DNA of 64,000 nucleotides from JBDTSW01 sp963758845 (GCA_963758845.1 CAVWWX010000002.1:2356001-2420000); one strand, 5' to 3'. Counted from the stretch's first letter, positions 43,674-52,640 are shown. A program made the numbers and translations. Notes: generated by a model from the letters alone, not told the origin.

Positions 43674-44585
43674 CTAGTGGGTTTCGGCGGTCGCGCCGCC
43701 GATGTAGATCGCTGTCAAGGTCGAGAAGATGAAGGCCTGGAGTGTGGCGATCAGGCCCACCTCCAGGAGGAAGAAGAAGAAAGCGAGCGGGAACGTGAGC
43801 AGCGCGAGGCCTGCCACGCCCAGCAACACCGCGAGCCCGCCGCCCATGAAGAGAAGCAGCAGGTGGCCGGCCAGGATGTTCGCGAACAACCGTACGGAGA
43901 GCGAGATCAGGCGGGCGAAGTGCGAGATAGCCTCGATCACGAAGATGAACACCTTGAACGGAAAGTTCATGTCCTCGAGCCCGGGCGGGAGCCAGCTCGC
44001 CAGGTAGCCGAAGAACCCCTTGGCCCGGATCCCCTCGGCGTGGTAGGAGAACCAGACGATCAGCGTCAAAACGAGCGGGATCGAGAGGTTCGCGGTCGCC
44101 GCGTAAAGGCCCAGCGTCGGGAGCTCGACCCCGAAGATGTCGACCGTGTGCTCGGTGTTGATCGGTAGCGGTAAGAAGCCGATCATGTTCGAGAACCAGA
44201 TGAAGAAGAAGAGGCCGGCAAGCGTGGGGAACCAGCGCCGCGCCAGGTCCTCGTCGGGGATGTTGCCGCCCGTGATGTTGTTCCGCGTCAGGTCGTAGGA
44301 GAGCTCGACCAGCATCTGGGTCTTGTTCGGCTCGCGCTGCATCCGGCGCGCGACGAAGAGCATCGCTGCGATGGTGAGCCCGCTCGCCAGCAGGAGGTAG
44401 AGCACCGCCTTGTTGATGCTGAGGTCGATGCCGCCGATGTCGATCTCGATCCACGGCTCGAGCTTGAACTCGTTCTGCGGCTGGAAGTTCTCGTTCTTGC
44501 CCTCGCTGCCGAGGATGACGAGCATGCCGATCAGGATCAGGAGGTAGAGCCCGACACCGATGAACGCCTTCTGCTTCGTGCTCAT
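43674..44585 (-). CDS. atpB: ATP synthase a subunit
   Basis: A 303-residue stator subunit with at least five membrane helices. The essential arginine is Arg232 in LISLSVRLFANILAG; FFFIWFSNMIGFLPLP and the C-terminal GLIATLQAFIFSTLTAIYI are conserved. Its ATG overlaps the stop of the AtpI-like gene by 4 bases, so translation of the operon is coupled from its first genes. Confidence 0.95.
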   Translation of the reverse strand: MSTKQKAFIGVGLYLLILIGMLVILGSEGKNENFQPQNEFKLEPWIEIDIGGIDLSINKAVLYLLLASGLTIAAMLFVARRMQREPNKTQMLVELSYDLTRNNITGGNIPDEDLARRWFPTLAGLFFFIWFSNMIGFLPLPINTEHTVDIFGVELPTLGLYAATANLSIPLVLTLIVWFSYHAEGIRAKGFFGYLASWLPPGLEDMNFPFKVFIFVIEAISHFARLISLSVRLFANILAGHLLLLFMGGGLAVLLGVAGLALLTFPLAFFFFLLEVGLIATLQAFIFSTLTAIYIGGATAETH

Positions 44586-45016
44586 GACCCCCCCTCCTCG
44601 GGATAGAGGAGCCGAGTAAACGCCAGCGCAGCGAAGTGGACCGTGACGAGGACGAGGGTGAGCACCGCGGCGGCGAGGCCATCCTCACGGTCGCCGAGGA
44701 GGCCGACGAGCAGGATCGCTGTGGTGACCAGCCAGAGCCGCCCCAGCGTGGTCGCGCCGATGATGCCGAGGGCGCGACGTCGATCGCCACGGCGCAGCGC
44801 GGCCGTCGCACGGCCCTGGGCGAAGAGCAGGATCGCGTGCTGGGCGAGCCAGGCGGCCGCGGCGACCGCGTAGCCCAGGAGCGGCAGGTCGGCCAGGACG
44901 AACACCGGCAGCGCCAGCGCCAGTAGCCCGATGTCCGGGTAGCGCAGCGCCAGTGGGGCCCTGCCCGCCTCGCGTGCGGCCTCAGAGCCGTCTAAAGCGA
45001 GCGAAGACAAGAGCAA
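44582..45016 (-). CDS. AtpI-like membrane protein (Rv1303 position)
   Basis: A 144-residue protein with four membrane helices (LLALALPVFVLADLPLLGYA, ... LGRLWLVTTAILLVGLLG, ... LTLVLVTVHFAALAF). It sits where mycobacteria have Rv1303, directly before atpB, and overlaps atpB by ATGA. AtpI-type proteins assist c-ring assembly or magnesium entry. Sequence similarity to E. coli AtpI is not obvious; assignment rests on position and topology. The start at 45016 overlaps the upstream small gene by 35 bases, so a slightly later start is possible. Confidence 0.65.
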   Translation of the reverse strand: MLLSSLALDGSEAAREAGRAPLALRYPDIGLLALALPVFVLADLPLLGYAVAAAAWLAQHAILLFAQGRATAALRRGDRRRALGIIGATTLGRLWLVTTAILLVGLLGDREDGLAAAVLTLVLVTVHFAALAFTRLLYPEEGGS

Positions 45017-45188
45017 GTCCCCCGGCGAGCCCGGCGAACAGGCCGATCAGCCCCAGCGGGACGGCAAGGCCCAAGAGTGAGCCGATCCCGAATCCGGCGG
45101 CCGCGAAGGCCACCATCGATCCGACGAGCGTGAGACCGGCGGTTGCCGCATCCGTCCTCGGTCCACGAGGGGTCGGGGTCTCGGTCAT
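44982..45188 (-). CDS. atpZ: AtpZ/AtpI-family small membrane protein
   Basis: A 68-residue protein with two membrane helices (LTLVGSMVAFAAAGFGIGSL and GLIGLFAGLAGGLALVFARF) separated by a short loop, as in AtpZ/AtpI family proteins that precede atp operons. AtpZ with AtpI is implicated in cation transport and F1Fo assembly. First gene of the operon. Confidence 0.7.
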   Translation of the reverse strand: MTETPTPRGPRTDAATAGLTLVGSMVAFAAAGFGIGSLLGLAVPLGLIGLFAGLAGGLALVFARFRRL

Positions 45189-45293
45189 CGGAGGTGTCGA
45201 AGTCGGGGCCGCGCAAGGGGGGTTGAGAAGGGGTCCAGGGATACGGATGGCCGCTTCGGATCCCGGCTTGCAGGACCGTCGCGGCGCACGGCG

Positions 45294-45299
45294 AATATA
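45294..45299 (-). promoter_or_regulatory. Possible -10 of the atp operon
   Basis: TATATT on the minus strand about 105 bases upstream of the atpZ start, the only A/T-rich hexamer in a 126-base intergenic region. No good -35. The region has no other gene. Confidence 0.35.
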
Positions 45300-45314
45300 T
45301 CCGATAGCGCCCGT

Positions 45315-47363
45315 TTACCCGTGCGCGGGAAGGCCCTGCCCGGATGTGCGGTGGCGCGGTGAGGGGACTTCTATGCTCTGGGGGGAAGCAGACTCCTCGA
45401 GAGCCTCGGCCATCACCTCGGCGAAGAGCTCGACGATGGCCGGGTCGAACTGAGAGCCGGCGCAGCGCCCAAGCTCGGCGAGCGCCTGCGCGCCGCTACG
45501 GGCGGCGCGGTACGGACGATCGGTGGTCATCGCGTCATAGGCGTCGCAGACGGCGACTATTCGCGCCGCCAGGGGGATCTCCTCGCCCTTCAGGCCGTCG
45601 GGGTATCCGCCGCCATCCCAGCGCTCGTGCGAGGAGCGGACCACGCGCGAGACCGGCGCCATCGCCGGCGCCGCGCCCAGGATGCGCTCGCCGATCAGCG
45701 TGTGCGTGTGGATCAGGCCCCACTCGTCGCCGTCCAGCGGCCCAGGCTTGTGAAGGATCCGGTCCGGGATGCCGACCTTGCCGACGTCATGAAGCTCCGC
45801 GGCCCGGGCCACGACGTCCAGCTCCTCGGCCCCCATGTCGAGCCGCCGGCCGACGTCCGCCGCGAGGTGCGCCACACCGTGGAGGTGGTGGCTCAACTCG
45901 GGCTCGCGCTCCCGCAGGATCCGCATCAGGACCTCGCGGGTCTGCCGCTCGGCCGACGAGGCGCGCAACCCCTTCTCCTCGTACATCCTGGCGTCGGCGA
46001 TGCGCATCGCCTCGGTCGTGTCCGAGGCCTCCACGTGGAGAACCACGGCGCCGCTCGAGCTGGTGATCTCGAAGCCTTCGCCGTGCTCGGTCAGCGCCGC
46101 CCTGGCGGCCGCAAGGACGTGAAGGAAGCGACCCTCGTCGGTGCGGGCGAGGACGCAGAACTCGTCGCCGCCAAGCCGGTACGCGCGGCCGTCTCGGGCA
46201 ACCGAGCGGGCCAGGCTGCCGCCCATCCGCCGCAGGAGCCGGTCGCCGGCGGGATGCCCGAACGAGTCGTTGTAGGACTTGAATCCGTCGAGGTCGAAAA
46301 TCACGAGCAGGGCGGGGCCGGCCTGCTCGCGCATCAGCTCGTCGCTGAGATCCGCGAGGAGGGCTCGGCGATTCGGGAGCCCGGTGAGGGCGTCGGTGAC
46401 GCTGTCGGATCGCACCTTCTCCAACAGTTCGGCGTTCTCGCGGAACGAGAGCCACAGACGCAGCACAACCGCGCCCACCGTGGCCACGGAGATCCAGATC
46501 GCGGCGCCCGGAATGCGATCGAAGTGGTCCCAGGCCAGGACGCCTACGGCCACCACCGCCGACGCAGCGGGGATGAGGATGGTGTTGTGCTCGCGCCGCG
46601 GCGAGCGGCGCGGCTGAGGCATGGCCGCCGCGAGGGCCGCGAGCAACGCCCCGACCGGCCAGAGGTCGTCGATCAGCCCGCCCACGTAACCGGTCGTCGC
46701 CTCCTGGTAGAGGAAGATCCCGTCGCCGGCCACCCAGGCGACCATGCCCAGGCCGAGGAAGAGGATGCGGACGTCGGAGCGACCGGCGCCACTGACGACG
46801 GCCCCCACCACGATGCAGGCGACCATGGCGATGTCGGCGAGCGGATAGGCGACGTCGACAAGAGCCGTGGCGGCCCCGCCGCTCATCAGGCCGACGAGCG
46901 CCGGCCCCAGCGCCGCCGTGGCCAGTGCGGCGGCCGCGAGGCCCGCGATCGCACCGTCGATCCAGGCGCTGGGCGACAGGTCGACGCGTTCGCGGACCAG
47001 AAGCCCGATCCCCGCGTAGAGGCATGGGTAGCACGCCAGGTAGAGGACGTCGGCCGCCGAGGGATAGGGCATCGGCCCGGACCGCTCGTTCAGCAGGGTC
47101 CAGGCGATGTCGCCCCCGGCGGAGAACGCGACCCCGGCGGCGAGCAGCAGCCACGCCATGCGCTCTCGCTCGTCGAGGAGCGCCCTCGCGAGCATCGCGG
47201 CCGCCGCCGCGATCATCACAAAGTTGTAGACGAAGTCCCGGAACAGCCAGCCGATCTCGCCGCGGCCCAGGCCGAGGGCCCAGGCGAGGTGTAGGCACAG
47301 GCCCAGGACGCCCAGCCCGAGAAGCAGGCGCACGACGCCTCGTCTGTCAGCTTTGGTCTTCAC
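45315..47363 (-). CDS. Membrane-bound GGDEF/HD-GYP cyclic-di-GMP enzyme
   Basis: A 682-residue signalling protein. About eight or nine membrane helices fill residues 10-310; a GGDEF domain follows with intact LGGDEF and upstream DALTGLPNRRALL, so diguanylate cyclase activity is possible; no RxxD inhibition site lies five residues before GGDEF. An HD-GYP domain ends the protein: ELHDVGKVGIPDRIL, HTHTLIGERIL and HERWDGGGYPDGL, so it may also degrade c-di-GMP. GTG start; the ribosome site lies in a predicted stem (see 47361-47427). The sensing part is the membrane region; ligand unknown. Confidence 0.9.
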   Translation of the reverse strand: MKTKADRRGVVRLLLGLGVLGLCLHLAWALGLGRGEIGWLFRDFVYNFVMIAAAAAMLARALLDERERMAWLLLAAGVAFSAGGDIAWTLLNERSGPMPYPSAADVLYLACYPCLYAGIGLLVRERVDLSPSAWIDGAIAGLAAAALATAALGPALVGLMSGGAATALVDVAYPLADIAMVACIVVGAVVSGAGRSDVRILFLGLGMVAWVAGDGIFLYQEATTGYVGGLIDDLWPVGALLAALAAAMPQPRRSPRREHNTILIPAASAVVAVGVLAWDHFDRIPGAAIWISVATVGAVVLRLWLSFRENAELLEKVRSDSVTDALTGLPNRRALLADLSDELMREQAGPALLVIFDLDGFKSYNDSFGHPAGDRLLRRMGGSLARSVARDGRAYRLGGDEFCVLARTDEGRFLHVLAAARAALTEHGEGFEITSSSGAVVLHVEASDTTEAMRIADARMYEEKGLRASSAERQTREVLMRILREREPELSHHLHGVAHLAADVGRRLDMGAEELDVVARAAELHDVGKVGIPDRILHKPGPLDGDEWGLIHTHTLIGERILGAAPAMAPVSRVVRSSHERWDGGGYPDGLKGEEIPLAARIVAVCDAYDAMTTDRPYRAARSGAQALAELGRCAGSQFDPAIVELFAEVMAEALEESASPQSIEVPSPRHRTSGQGLPAHG

Positions 47364-47427
47364 CTGGCCTCACGATGCGGTCTCCGGTCCCCGCCGGGGT
47401 TGCTCCCCTGAGGCCTACATCGGCCTT
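47361..47427 (-). promoter_or_regulatory. Structured leader that can sequester the GGDEF ribosome site
   Basis: On the minus-strand RNA, GGCCTCA (47415-47409) is perfectly complementary to TGAGGCC (47372-47366), which contains the GAGG ribosome site two bases before GTG 47363. The same GGCC can instead pair with AGGCC (47426-47422) across a 6-base loop, freeing the site. Between the arms GGGG (47408-47405) and CCCC (47399-47396), or that CCCC and GGGG (47392-47389), form two further mutually exclusive hairpins. This is the layout of a translational switch. No known riboswitch consensus fits. Confidence 0.5.
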
Positions 47428-47457
47428 GTGGGCGAATACCTGAACCCGCGGGAGGGC

Positions 47458-48726
47458 TCAGGCCCGCGGTTCGATTGCGTCGAACTCGCCGGTCTCGGGA
47501 TCGACCGCCTGGTACTCCCCGGTCTGGGGGTTCACGACCTCGAAGCTGCCGGTCTCCAGCTCGCGCTTGACGCCCTCGTCGACCACGTCGGGTGGCAGCC
47601 TGGAACCGGCCCTGGAGCGGCGCAGCTTCAGGATCTCGAGCGTGACCACCAGATAGAAGCTGGCGCCGATGACGAGCACGGAACAGAGCACCATCACGGC
47701 CGTCCAGAAGGGGTCGAAGTTGCCGCGGTCGTCGCTGTAGGGGATGAACCGCAGCGCCAGCGCCAGCGCGGCCATCACCGCGGTCCAGCCGTAGAGGTAG
47801 GCGAGCGTCCGGCGTTGCGAGAAGCCGATGTTGGCCATCCGGTGATGGAAATGCCAGCGGTCGGCCCGGTAGATCGGCGTCCGGTACTTGACCCGCTTGG
47901 CCACGACGAAGCCGGTGTCCAGGATCGGCACGGCCAGAACGATCAGCGGGAAGAACAGGGCGACGACGGCGTTCGTCTTCAGCGCCCCCTGGATCGCGAT
48001 CACCGCGAGCATGTAGCCCAGCAGGTTCGACCCGGTGTCGCCCATGAAGCTCGACGCGGGCGGGAAGCCGTGGCGCAGGAAGCCAAGAGCGCCGCCCGCC
48101 GTGAGCGCCGCGAGCACGCCCGCCGTCTCGCGCCCCAGCGAGAGCGCGATGATCGACAGGGTCGCGGCCGAGATCACGCAGACGCCGGCCGCCAGCCCGT
48201 CGACGCCGTCGATGAAGTTGATGATGTTGATCGCGGCGACGATCCCGACGATCGCCAGCAGCTCGCCGAGGTCGACCTGGTTCACGATCGGCAGGTCGAT
48301 GATCTGGACCGACGTGGGGTCGACGCCGCCGAGGAAGGGAAGCGTGAACGCAGTCAGCCGGACGCCGTTGAAGACGGCGATCGACGCGGCCAGGATCTGC
48401 CCGAGGAGCTTCGGCAGCGCGCCAAGGGTCACGACGTCGTCGATCACCCCGATGGCCGCGATCGTGGCGGCGCCGATCATGATCCCGCGCGTCTCCGGGC
48501 CCGTCGGCAGGAACAGCACAGCCGACACCAGGATCCCGATCAGGATCGCGAGGCCGCCGAGCTTCGGCGTGGGCGCCGTGTGGAGGCTGCGCTCGTTTGG
48601 CCTGTCGATCGCGCCGATCTTCCACGCGATTCGCTCGGCGACGGGGACCAGGATCCACGCCAGCGCGGCCGCGACCAAGAACGCGTACAGCGCGAAGACC
48701 GCCTCTGGCCTGCCGTCTACTAACAA
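47458..48726 (-). CDS. wecA: Undecaprenyl-phosphate GlcNAc-1-phosphate transferase (WecA/TagO-like) with repeated tail
   Basis: A 422-residue MraY-superfamily enzyme with about eleven membrane helices that loads a sugar phosphate on undecaprenyl phosphate and starts glycopolymer synthesis. The catalytic aspartates lie in GVIDDVVTLGALPKL, INIINFIDGVDGLAAG and FMGDTGSN, and the nucleotide loop is WHFHHRMA. Position before the atp genes matches Rv1302 (wecA/rfe). Beyond the last helix, a cytoplasmic tail ends with three copies of a TGxFxxVxPxTGEY-like unit (ETGSFEVVNPQ, TGEYQAVDPE, TGEFDAIEP), which I have not seen described. Confidence 0.9.
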   Translation of the reverse strand: MLVDGRPEAVFALYAFLVAAALAWILVPVAERIAWKIGAIDRPNERSLHTAPTPKLGGLAILIGILVSAVLFLPTGPETRGIMIGAATIAAIGVIDDVVTLGALPKLLGQILAASIAVFNGVRLTAFTLPFLGGVDPTSVQIIDLPIVNQVDLGELLAIVGIVAAINIINFIDGVDGLAAGVCVISAATLSIIALSLGRETAGVLAALTAGGALGFLRHGFPPASSFMGDTGSNLLGYMLAVIAIQGALKTNAVVALFFPLIVLAVPILDTGFVVAKRVKYRTPIYRADRWHFHHRMANIGFSQRRTLAYLYGWTAVMAALALALRFIPYSDDRGNFDPFWTAVMVLCSVLVIGASFYLVVTLEILKLRRSRAGSRLPPDVVDEGVKRELETGSFEVVNPQTGEYQAVDPETGEFDAIEPRA

Positions 48727-49727
48727 GCGATCTCCAGCACCGCGTCGGCGAGGAGACGGGGGTCGCGGGGGTTGCGAACGCCTGCGGGCTCGTCGCGCTT
48801 TCGGAGCTCCAGCGAGGCGGCGTCCGCCAGCTCCCGCAAGAGGCCCTGCGCCATCAGCCGCTCGTCCACGGCGCCCATGCGCCCACTGAAGATCGTGTAT
48901 ACGGGCGTACCCAAGGCGACGGCCTCGCGGTTCATCGTGCCGCCCGCGCTGACGACCAGGTCCGCAAAGGCGATCAGGCTCTGCGCGTCGACGGCTCCGT
49001 CGGGGACGATCAGCGACTTCTCGCTGCGGGCGCGCACCGCCTCGCCCTGGCGCTCCGTTCGCGGGATCACGACCGCCGTCGCATCCCGGTCCGCTGCAAG
49101 GCGGTCGAGGACCCCGTCATAGACGGGATTGTCGGCGTGGTAGGCGGACGTCTCCGGCGGCGGCCTGACGACGGCCAGGATCCGGTCGCTGTCGATGCCC
49201 AGCGCCTCCAGCGCCCCGGGGTCGGGCTCAAAGCCGGCGAGGTAGTAGTCCTCCTTCAGCCCCGGGTAGCGGAACAGCTTCCGCGGCGCCGCTCCCGCCC
49301 GGCGCATCGCTTCGACCGGGATCGCGTCGGGCGCCAGGACCCGCCGGGCGACCCGGAAGGCGAGCTGGCGCTGGAGCCCCGCGTACTCGTAGTCCTGCAT
49401 CTGCGCCAGCGGGATCCGCAGCAGGCCCGAGACCACGGCGACGTCGACGGAGCCGTGCGCCAGCGCGAGGTCGAAGCCGCGAGGCCGCGCCCAGCGGGCC
49501 AGGGCCGAGCTTCGCCGGGCAACGGCGGTGCCCTTGGCGAGCGTCGAGGGGCCCCCGTGCCGGCCGACGACGGTGTGCTCGATCCCCAGGCGGTCCAGCA
49601 GGCCCACGGTCTGGCCGTACTCGCGCGCTGTCACCTCGACGGTGTGGCCGTCGGCCTCCAGGCACTCGATGATCGGCCGCAGCACCAGCGGGTGTGCGGC
49701 CGCGGTCATGTCCACCCAGACGCGCAT
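48720..49727 (-). CDS. DUF354-family protein (GT-B-like fold)
   Basis: A 335-residue protein of the DUF354 family: MRVWVDMTAAAHPLVLRPII at the start, the ADLVVSAGGTMNREAVALGTP loop and FSGRMGAVDERL near the end resemble UDP-GlcNAc 2-epimerase/glycosyltransferase GT-B proteins. Its stop overlaps wecA by 7 bases, so the pair is co-translated; a role in modifying or flipping the first sugar of the glycopolymer is plausible but unproven. Follows glyA after 32 bases. Confidence 0.8.
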   Translation of the reverse strand: MRVWVDMTAAAHPLVLRPIIECLEADGHTVEVTAREYGQTVGLLDRLGIEHTVVGRHGGPSTLAKGTAVARRSSALARWARPRGFDLALAHGSVDVAVVSGLLRIPLAQMQDYEYAGLQRQLAFRVARRVLAPDAIPVEAMRRAGAAPRKLFRYPGLKEDYYLAGFEPDPGALEALGIDSDRILAVVRPPPETSAYHADNPVYDGVLDRLAADRDATAVVIPRTERQGEAVRARSEKSLIVPDGAVDAQSLIAFADLVVSAGGTMNREAVALGTPVYTIFSGRMGAVDERLMAQGLLRELADAASLELRKRDEPAGVRNPRDPRLLADAVLEIAC

Positions 49728-49759
49728 CGCGCCCGGATGCTGTCAGGTCCGGCGCTCGT

Positions 49760-51040
49760 CTAGACGGCGGCGGCCGAGAGCTGCGGGTAGAGCGGGTGGC
49801 GGTCCATGAGCGCCTGGGTGCGCTCGCGCAGCCCGTCGCGCTCGTCGTCGAAGCGGTCCGAGAGCGCCACGGCGATGACCGATGCGATCTCGCGCATCTC
49901 GTCCTCGCCCAGCCCGCGCGTCGTCAGGGCCGGCGTGCCGATGCGAAGGCCCGACGGGTTCATCGGCGGCCGCTCGTCGAACGGGATGGCGTTGCGGTTG
50001 ACAGTGATCCCCACCTCCTCCAGGCGGGTCTCGGCCGTCTTGCCGTCGAGGCCGGTGGCGGTCAGGTCGACCAGCACCAGGTGGACGTCGGTGCCGCCGG
50101 TGAGCACGTCGACGCCGTCCGCCATCAGGCCCTCGGCGAAGGCGCGGGCATTGGCAACGGTCTGACGCTGGCGCGCGCGGAACGGCTCGGACTGCGCGAT
50201 CCCCAGCGCCACCGCCTTGGCGGCGATGATGTGCATCAGCGGGCCCCCCTGCTGGCCGGGGAAGATCGAGCGGTCGATGTCCTTCTGCAGCTCCTCGCGG
50301 CAGAGGATCATCCCGCTGCGCGGCCCGCACAGGGTCTTGTGGATCGTGGTCGTGACGACGTCGGCGTGGGGCACCGGGCTGGGGTGCTCGCCGGCCGCGA
50401 CCAGGCCCGCGAAGTGGGCCATGTCGACCATCAGCCGGGCGCCGACCGAGTCGGCGATCTCGCGGAAGGCCGGGAAGTCGAGCTGCCGAGGATATGCCGA
50501 CCAGCCGGCGACGATCACCTTCGGCTTGTGCTCCTGGGCCAGGCGCTGGACCTCCTCCATGTCGACGAGGAGGTCGTCGCGGCGCACGTGGTACGCCTGG
50601 ACGTCGTACAGCTTGCCCGACACGTTCAGCTTCATCCCGTGGGTCAGGTGGCCGCCGTGGTCCAGGGCCAGGCCAAGGATGGTGTCGCCCGGCTCGAGCA
50701 TCGCCATGTAGGCGGCGTTGTTGGCCTGCGCGCCGGCGTGGGGCTGGACGTTCGCATGCTCGGCCCCGAAGAGCTCCAGCGCCCGGTCGATCGCCAGCTG
50801 CTCGGCCACGTCGACCTCCTCGCAGCCGCCGTAATAGCGGCGGCCGGGATAGCCCTCGGCGTACTTGTTGGTGAGCACGGAGCCCGCGGCCTCCAGCACG
50901 GCCTGGGGCACGAAGTTCTCCGAGGCGATCATCTCCAGCGTCGACTGCTGGCGGTGGAGCTCACGGTCCAGCACACGCGCTATGTCGGGGTCCACCTCCG
51001 CCAGTGGCGCGGTCTGAAAGTCGTCGGGCAGGTCGGTCAA
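49760..51040 (-). CDS. glyA: Serine hydroxymethyltransferase
   Basis: A 426-residue PLP enzyme interconverting serine and glycine with tetrahydrofolate. The PLP lysine is in DVVTTTIHKTLCGPRSGMIL; TLEMIASENFVPQAV and NKYAEGYPGRRYYGGCEEVD are signature stretches. Start is TTG 51040 with GGAG seven bases upstream. Near-universal, so annotation is firm. In many actinobacteria glyA also lies in this stretch between prfA and wecA. Confidence 0.96.
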   Translation of the reverse strand: MTDLPDDFQTAPLAEVDPDIARVLDRELHRQQSTLEMIASENFVPQAVLEAAGSVLTNKYAEGYPGRRYYGGCEEVDVAEQLAIDRALELFGAEHANVQPHAGAQANNAAYMAMLEPGDTILGLALDHGGHLTHGMKLNVSGKLYDVQAYHVRRDDLLVDMEEVQRLAQEHKPKVIVAGWSAYPRQLDFPAFREIADSVGARLMVDMAHFAGLVAAGEHPSPVPHADVVTTTIHKTLCGPRSGMILCREELQKDIDRSIFPGQQGGPLMHIIAAKAVALGIAQSEPFRARQRQTVANARAFAEGLMADGVDVLTGGTDVHLVLVDLTATGLDGKTAETRLEEVGITVNRNAIPFDERPPMNPSGLRIGTPALTTRGLGEDEMREIASVIAVALSDRFDDERDGLRERTQALMDRHPLYPQLSAAAV

Positions 51041-51115
51041 CTCATCTCTCCGGGGTAGCTTCGGGGCGGGGCGATGCAGGGTTACACACCCAGCGGCGCG
51101 GGTGCCACCGATCGG

Positions 51116-51514
51116 CTACGACGCGTTCAGCTCAGCCGCAGAAAGGACGAGGGCTTTGAAGGCCTCCTCGTCAATGTCGTCTCCCTCGCGGAGGTCGATG
51201 GCGCGCCTCACCTTGCCCTCGAGGCTGGAGTTGAAGAGGCCGGCTGGATCCTCCAGGGAGGCTCCCTTGGCGAAGGTGAGCTTCACCTTGTCCTTGTAGA
51301 TCTCGCCGGTGAGAATGATTCCCTCGTGGGACCAAACCGGGTCACCGAGAGGGTTCGACGGCTTCCGCCACTTGATCTCTTCGACGATTTCGGGAGCGGC
51401 CTGCTTGGTGAGCCCGCGGATGCGGGAGAGCTTCTCTCCGCGCCAATCGCCCAGTTCCTCGATCTTCGCGTCGATGAGCTCGGACGGCGTCTCTGATTCG
51501 GGCTCGGCGGGCAT
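51116..51514 (-). CDS. DUF1801 (YdhG-like) protein
   Basis: A 132-residue protein starting MPAEPESETPSELIDAKIEE. The middle EIVEEIKWRKPSNPLGDPVW and GEIYKDKVKLTFAKGASLED are typical of the DUF1801 fold (Fra/YdhG iron-chaperone-like). ATG 51514 is preferred; the upstream frame runs through the R2lox promoter region. It lies 75 bases upstream of glyA on the same strand and is divergent from the R2lox gene. Confidence 0.75.
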   Translation of the reverse strand: MPAEPESETPSELIDAKIEELGDWRGEKLSRIRGLTKQAAPEIVEEIKWRKPSNPLGDPVWSHEGIILTGEIYKDKVKLTFAKGASLEDPAGLFNSSLEGKVRRAIDLREGDDIDEEAFKALVLSAAELNAS

Positions 51515-51597
51515 CGTTGGACTCTTCCAGACTGCCGCTTTCCATGCAAGGTGCCACGTCCCGCCCGATGGCTCCGGCGCGTGTCGGGGCCCCGCTC

Positions 51598-51626
51598 TTG
51601 ACATTTCTTGGTCGGTCGGTTAAGAA
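51598..51626 (+). promoter_or_regulatory. Consensus promoter with TetR-type operator for R2lox
   Basis: TTGACA (51598-51603), 17-base spacer and TAAGAA (51621-51626) make the best-matching promoter in the window. Within the spacer, TTCTT (51605-51609) and AAGAA (51622-51626) are inverted around GGTCGGTCGG, in the style of TetR-family operators. The only TetR gene nearby is in the same operon. Confidence 0.65.
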
Positions 51627-51668
51627 TTGGTCCGGCAACCCCGCGACCGACCCTTGGAGGCCCCTGGA

Positions 51669-52640
51669 ATGACCGAGAACGGCAGCAGCACGAACGGCGA
51701 GCTCGTAACCGAGGACGAGGCGCTCAGCGTCCTCATGGACGCCGACATCGACAAGGTGATGTCGGGACTCGACCGGATCATCGAGGCGGCCCCCTCCTAC
51801 GAGAAGCTCTTCATGCGCTGGCAGCGCCAGCAGTGGTCAACCGAGGACTTCGACTTCTCGGAGGACGCTCGCCAGTGGGCCGATCCCGACATGTTCACCG
51901 AGGAGGAGCGCAAGTTCCTGCTGTTCGGCTTCTCGCAGTTTTTCCTCGGCGAGGAGCGCGTCACCGTCGAGCTCCTGCCGTTCGCGATGGGGGCCCCGAG
52001 TCACGAGGCGCAGGTGTTCCTGACGACGCAGATCTCCGACGAGGCCAAGCACATGGTCTTCTTCGACCGCTTCTACCGCGAGGTGCTGGGGATGAAGGCC
52101 GACGACATCGGCCAGATGCTCGACACCCAGCGCAGCCACGTGAACAAGGACTGGGAGACGCTCTTCGACGACATCCTCCACGACTGCGCCGAGCGCCTGC
52201 GCAAGGACCCGAGCGACTTCGCGGCGCTCGTCCGTGGAATCACCGTCTACATGGTCGTGATCGAGGGCACGCTGGCGCTAACCGGCGCCCGTTTCATCAT
52301 CAAGAGCCTGAAGGAGCGCGAGTGGCTGCCCGGCTTCACGGCCGGCTTCACGGCGGTCAACCGCGACGAGTCTCGCCACGTCGGCTTCGGCATCAAGTTC
52401 CTGGCCGACGCGATCAAGGACGACCAGGGGAACGCGAAGATCGTCGAGGCGACGCTGAAGGAGTGCCTGCCGGTGGCCACGCTGGTGTTCGTGCCGCCGT
52501 GGGTTGACGATCCGTACAACTTCCAGACGCCCTTCTACCACTCGTCCGAGATCTTCGCGTACGCGATGAAGGCGCTCTCGAAGAAGCTCGCCGCGATGGG
52601 CCTGGACCCGGCGATGCTCGCCGAAGGCGCTCCCGCTTGA
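51669..52640 (+). CDS. R2-like ligand-binding oxidase (R2lox)
   Basis: A 323-residue R2lox, the family of Mn/Fe di-metal oxidases including M. tuberculosis Rv0233. Ligands: Glu96, Glu125-x-x-His128 (DEAKH), Glu199 and Glu234-x-x-His237 (DESRH). The pair that forms the R2lox ether cross-link is intact: Val98 (EERV) and Tyr194 (five before Glu199). This distinguishes it from ribonucleotide reductase R2. GGAGG precedes ATG 51669 by 8 bases. It shares a TTGA overlap with a TetR gene; Rv0233 also has a TetR-type neighbour (from memory). Substrate unknown; a long-chain fatty-acid-like ligand fills the site in known structures. Confidence 0.88.
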   Translation: MTENGSSTNGELVTEDEALSVLMDADIDKVMSGLDRIIEAAPSYEKLFMRWQRQQWSTEDFDFSEDARQWADPDMFTEEERKFLLFGFSQFFLGEERVTVELLPFAMGAPSHEAQVFLTTQISDEAKHMVFFDRFYREVLGMKADDIGQMLDTQRSHVNKDWETLFDDILHDCAERLRKDPSDFAALVRGITVYMVVIEGTLALTGARFIIKSLKEREWLPGFTAGFTAVNRDESRHVGFGIKFLADAIKDDQGNAKIVEATLKECLPVATLVFVPPWVDDPYNFQTPFYHSSEIFAYAMKALSKKLAAMGLDPAMLAEGAPA

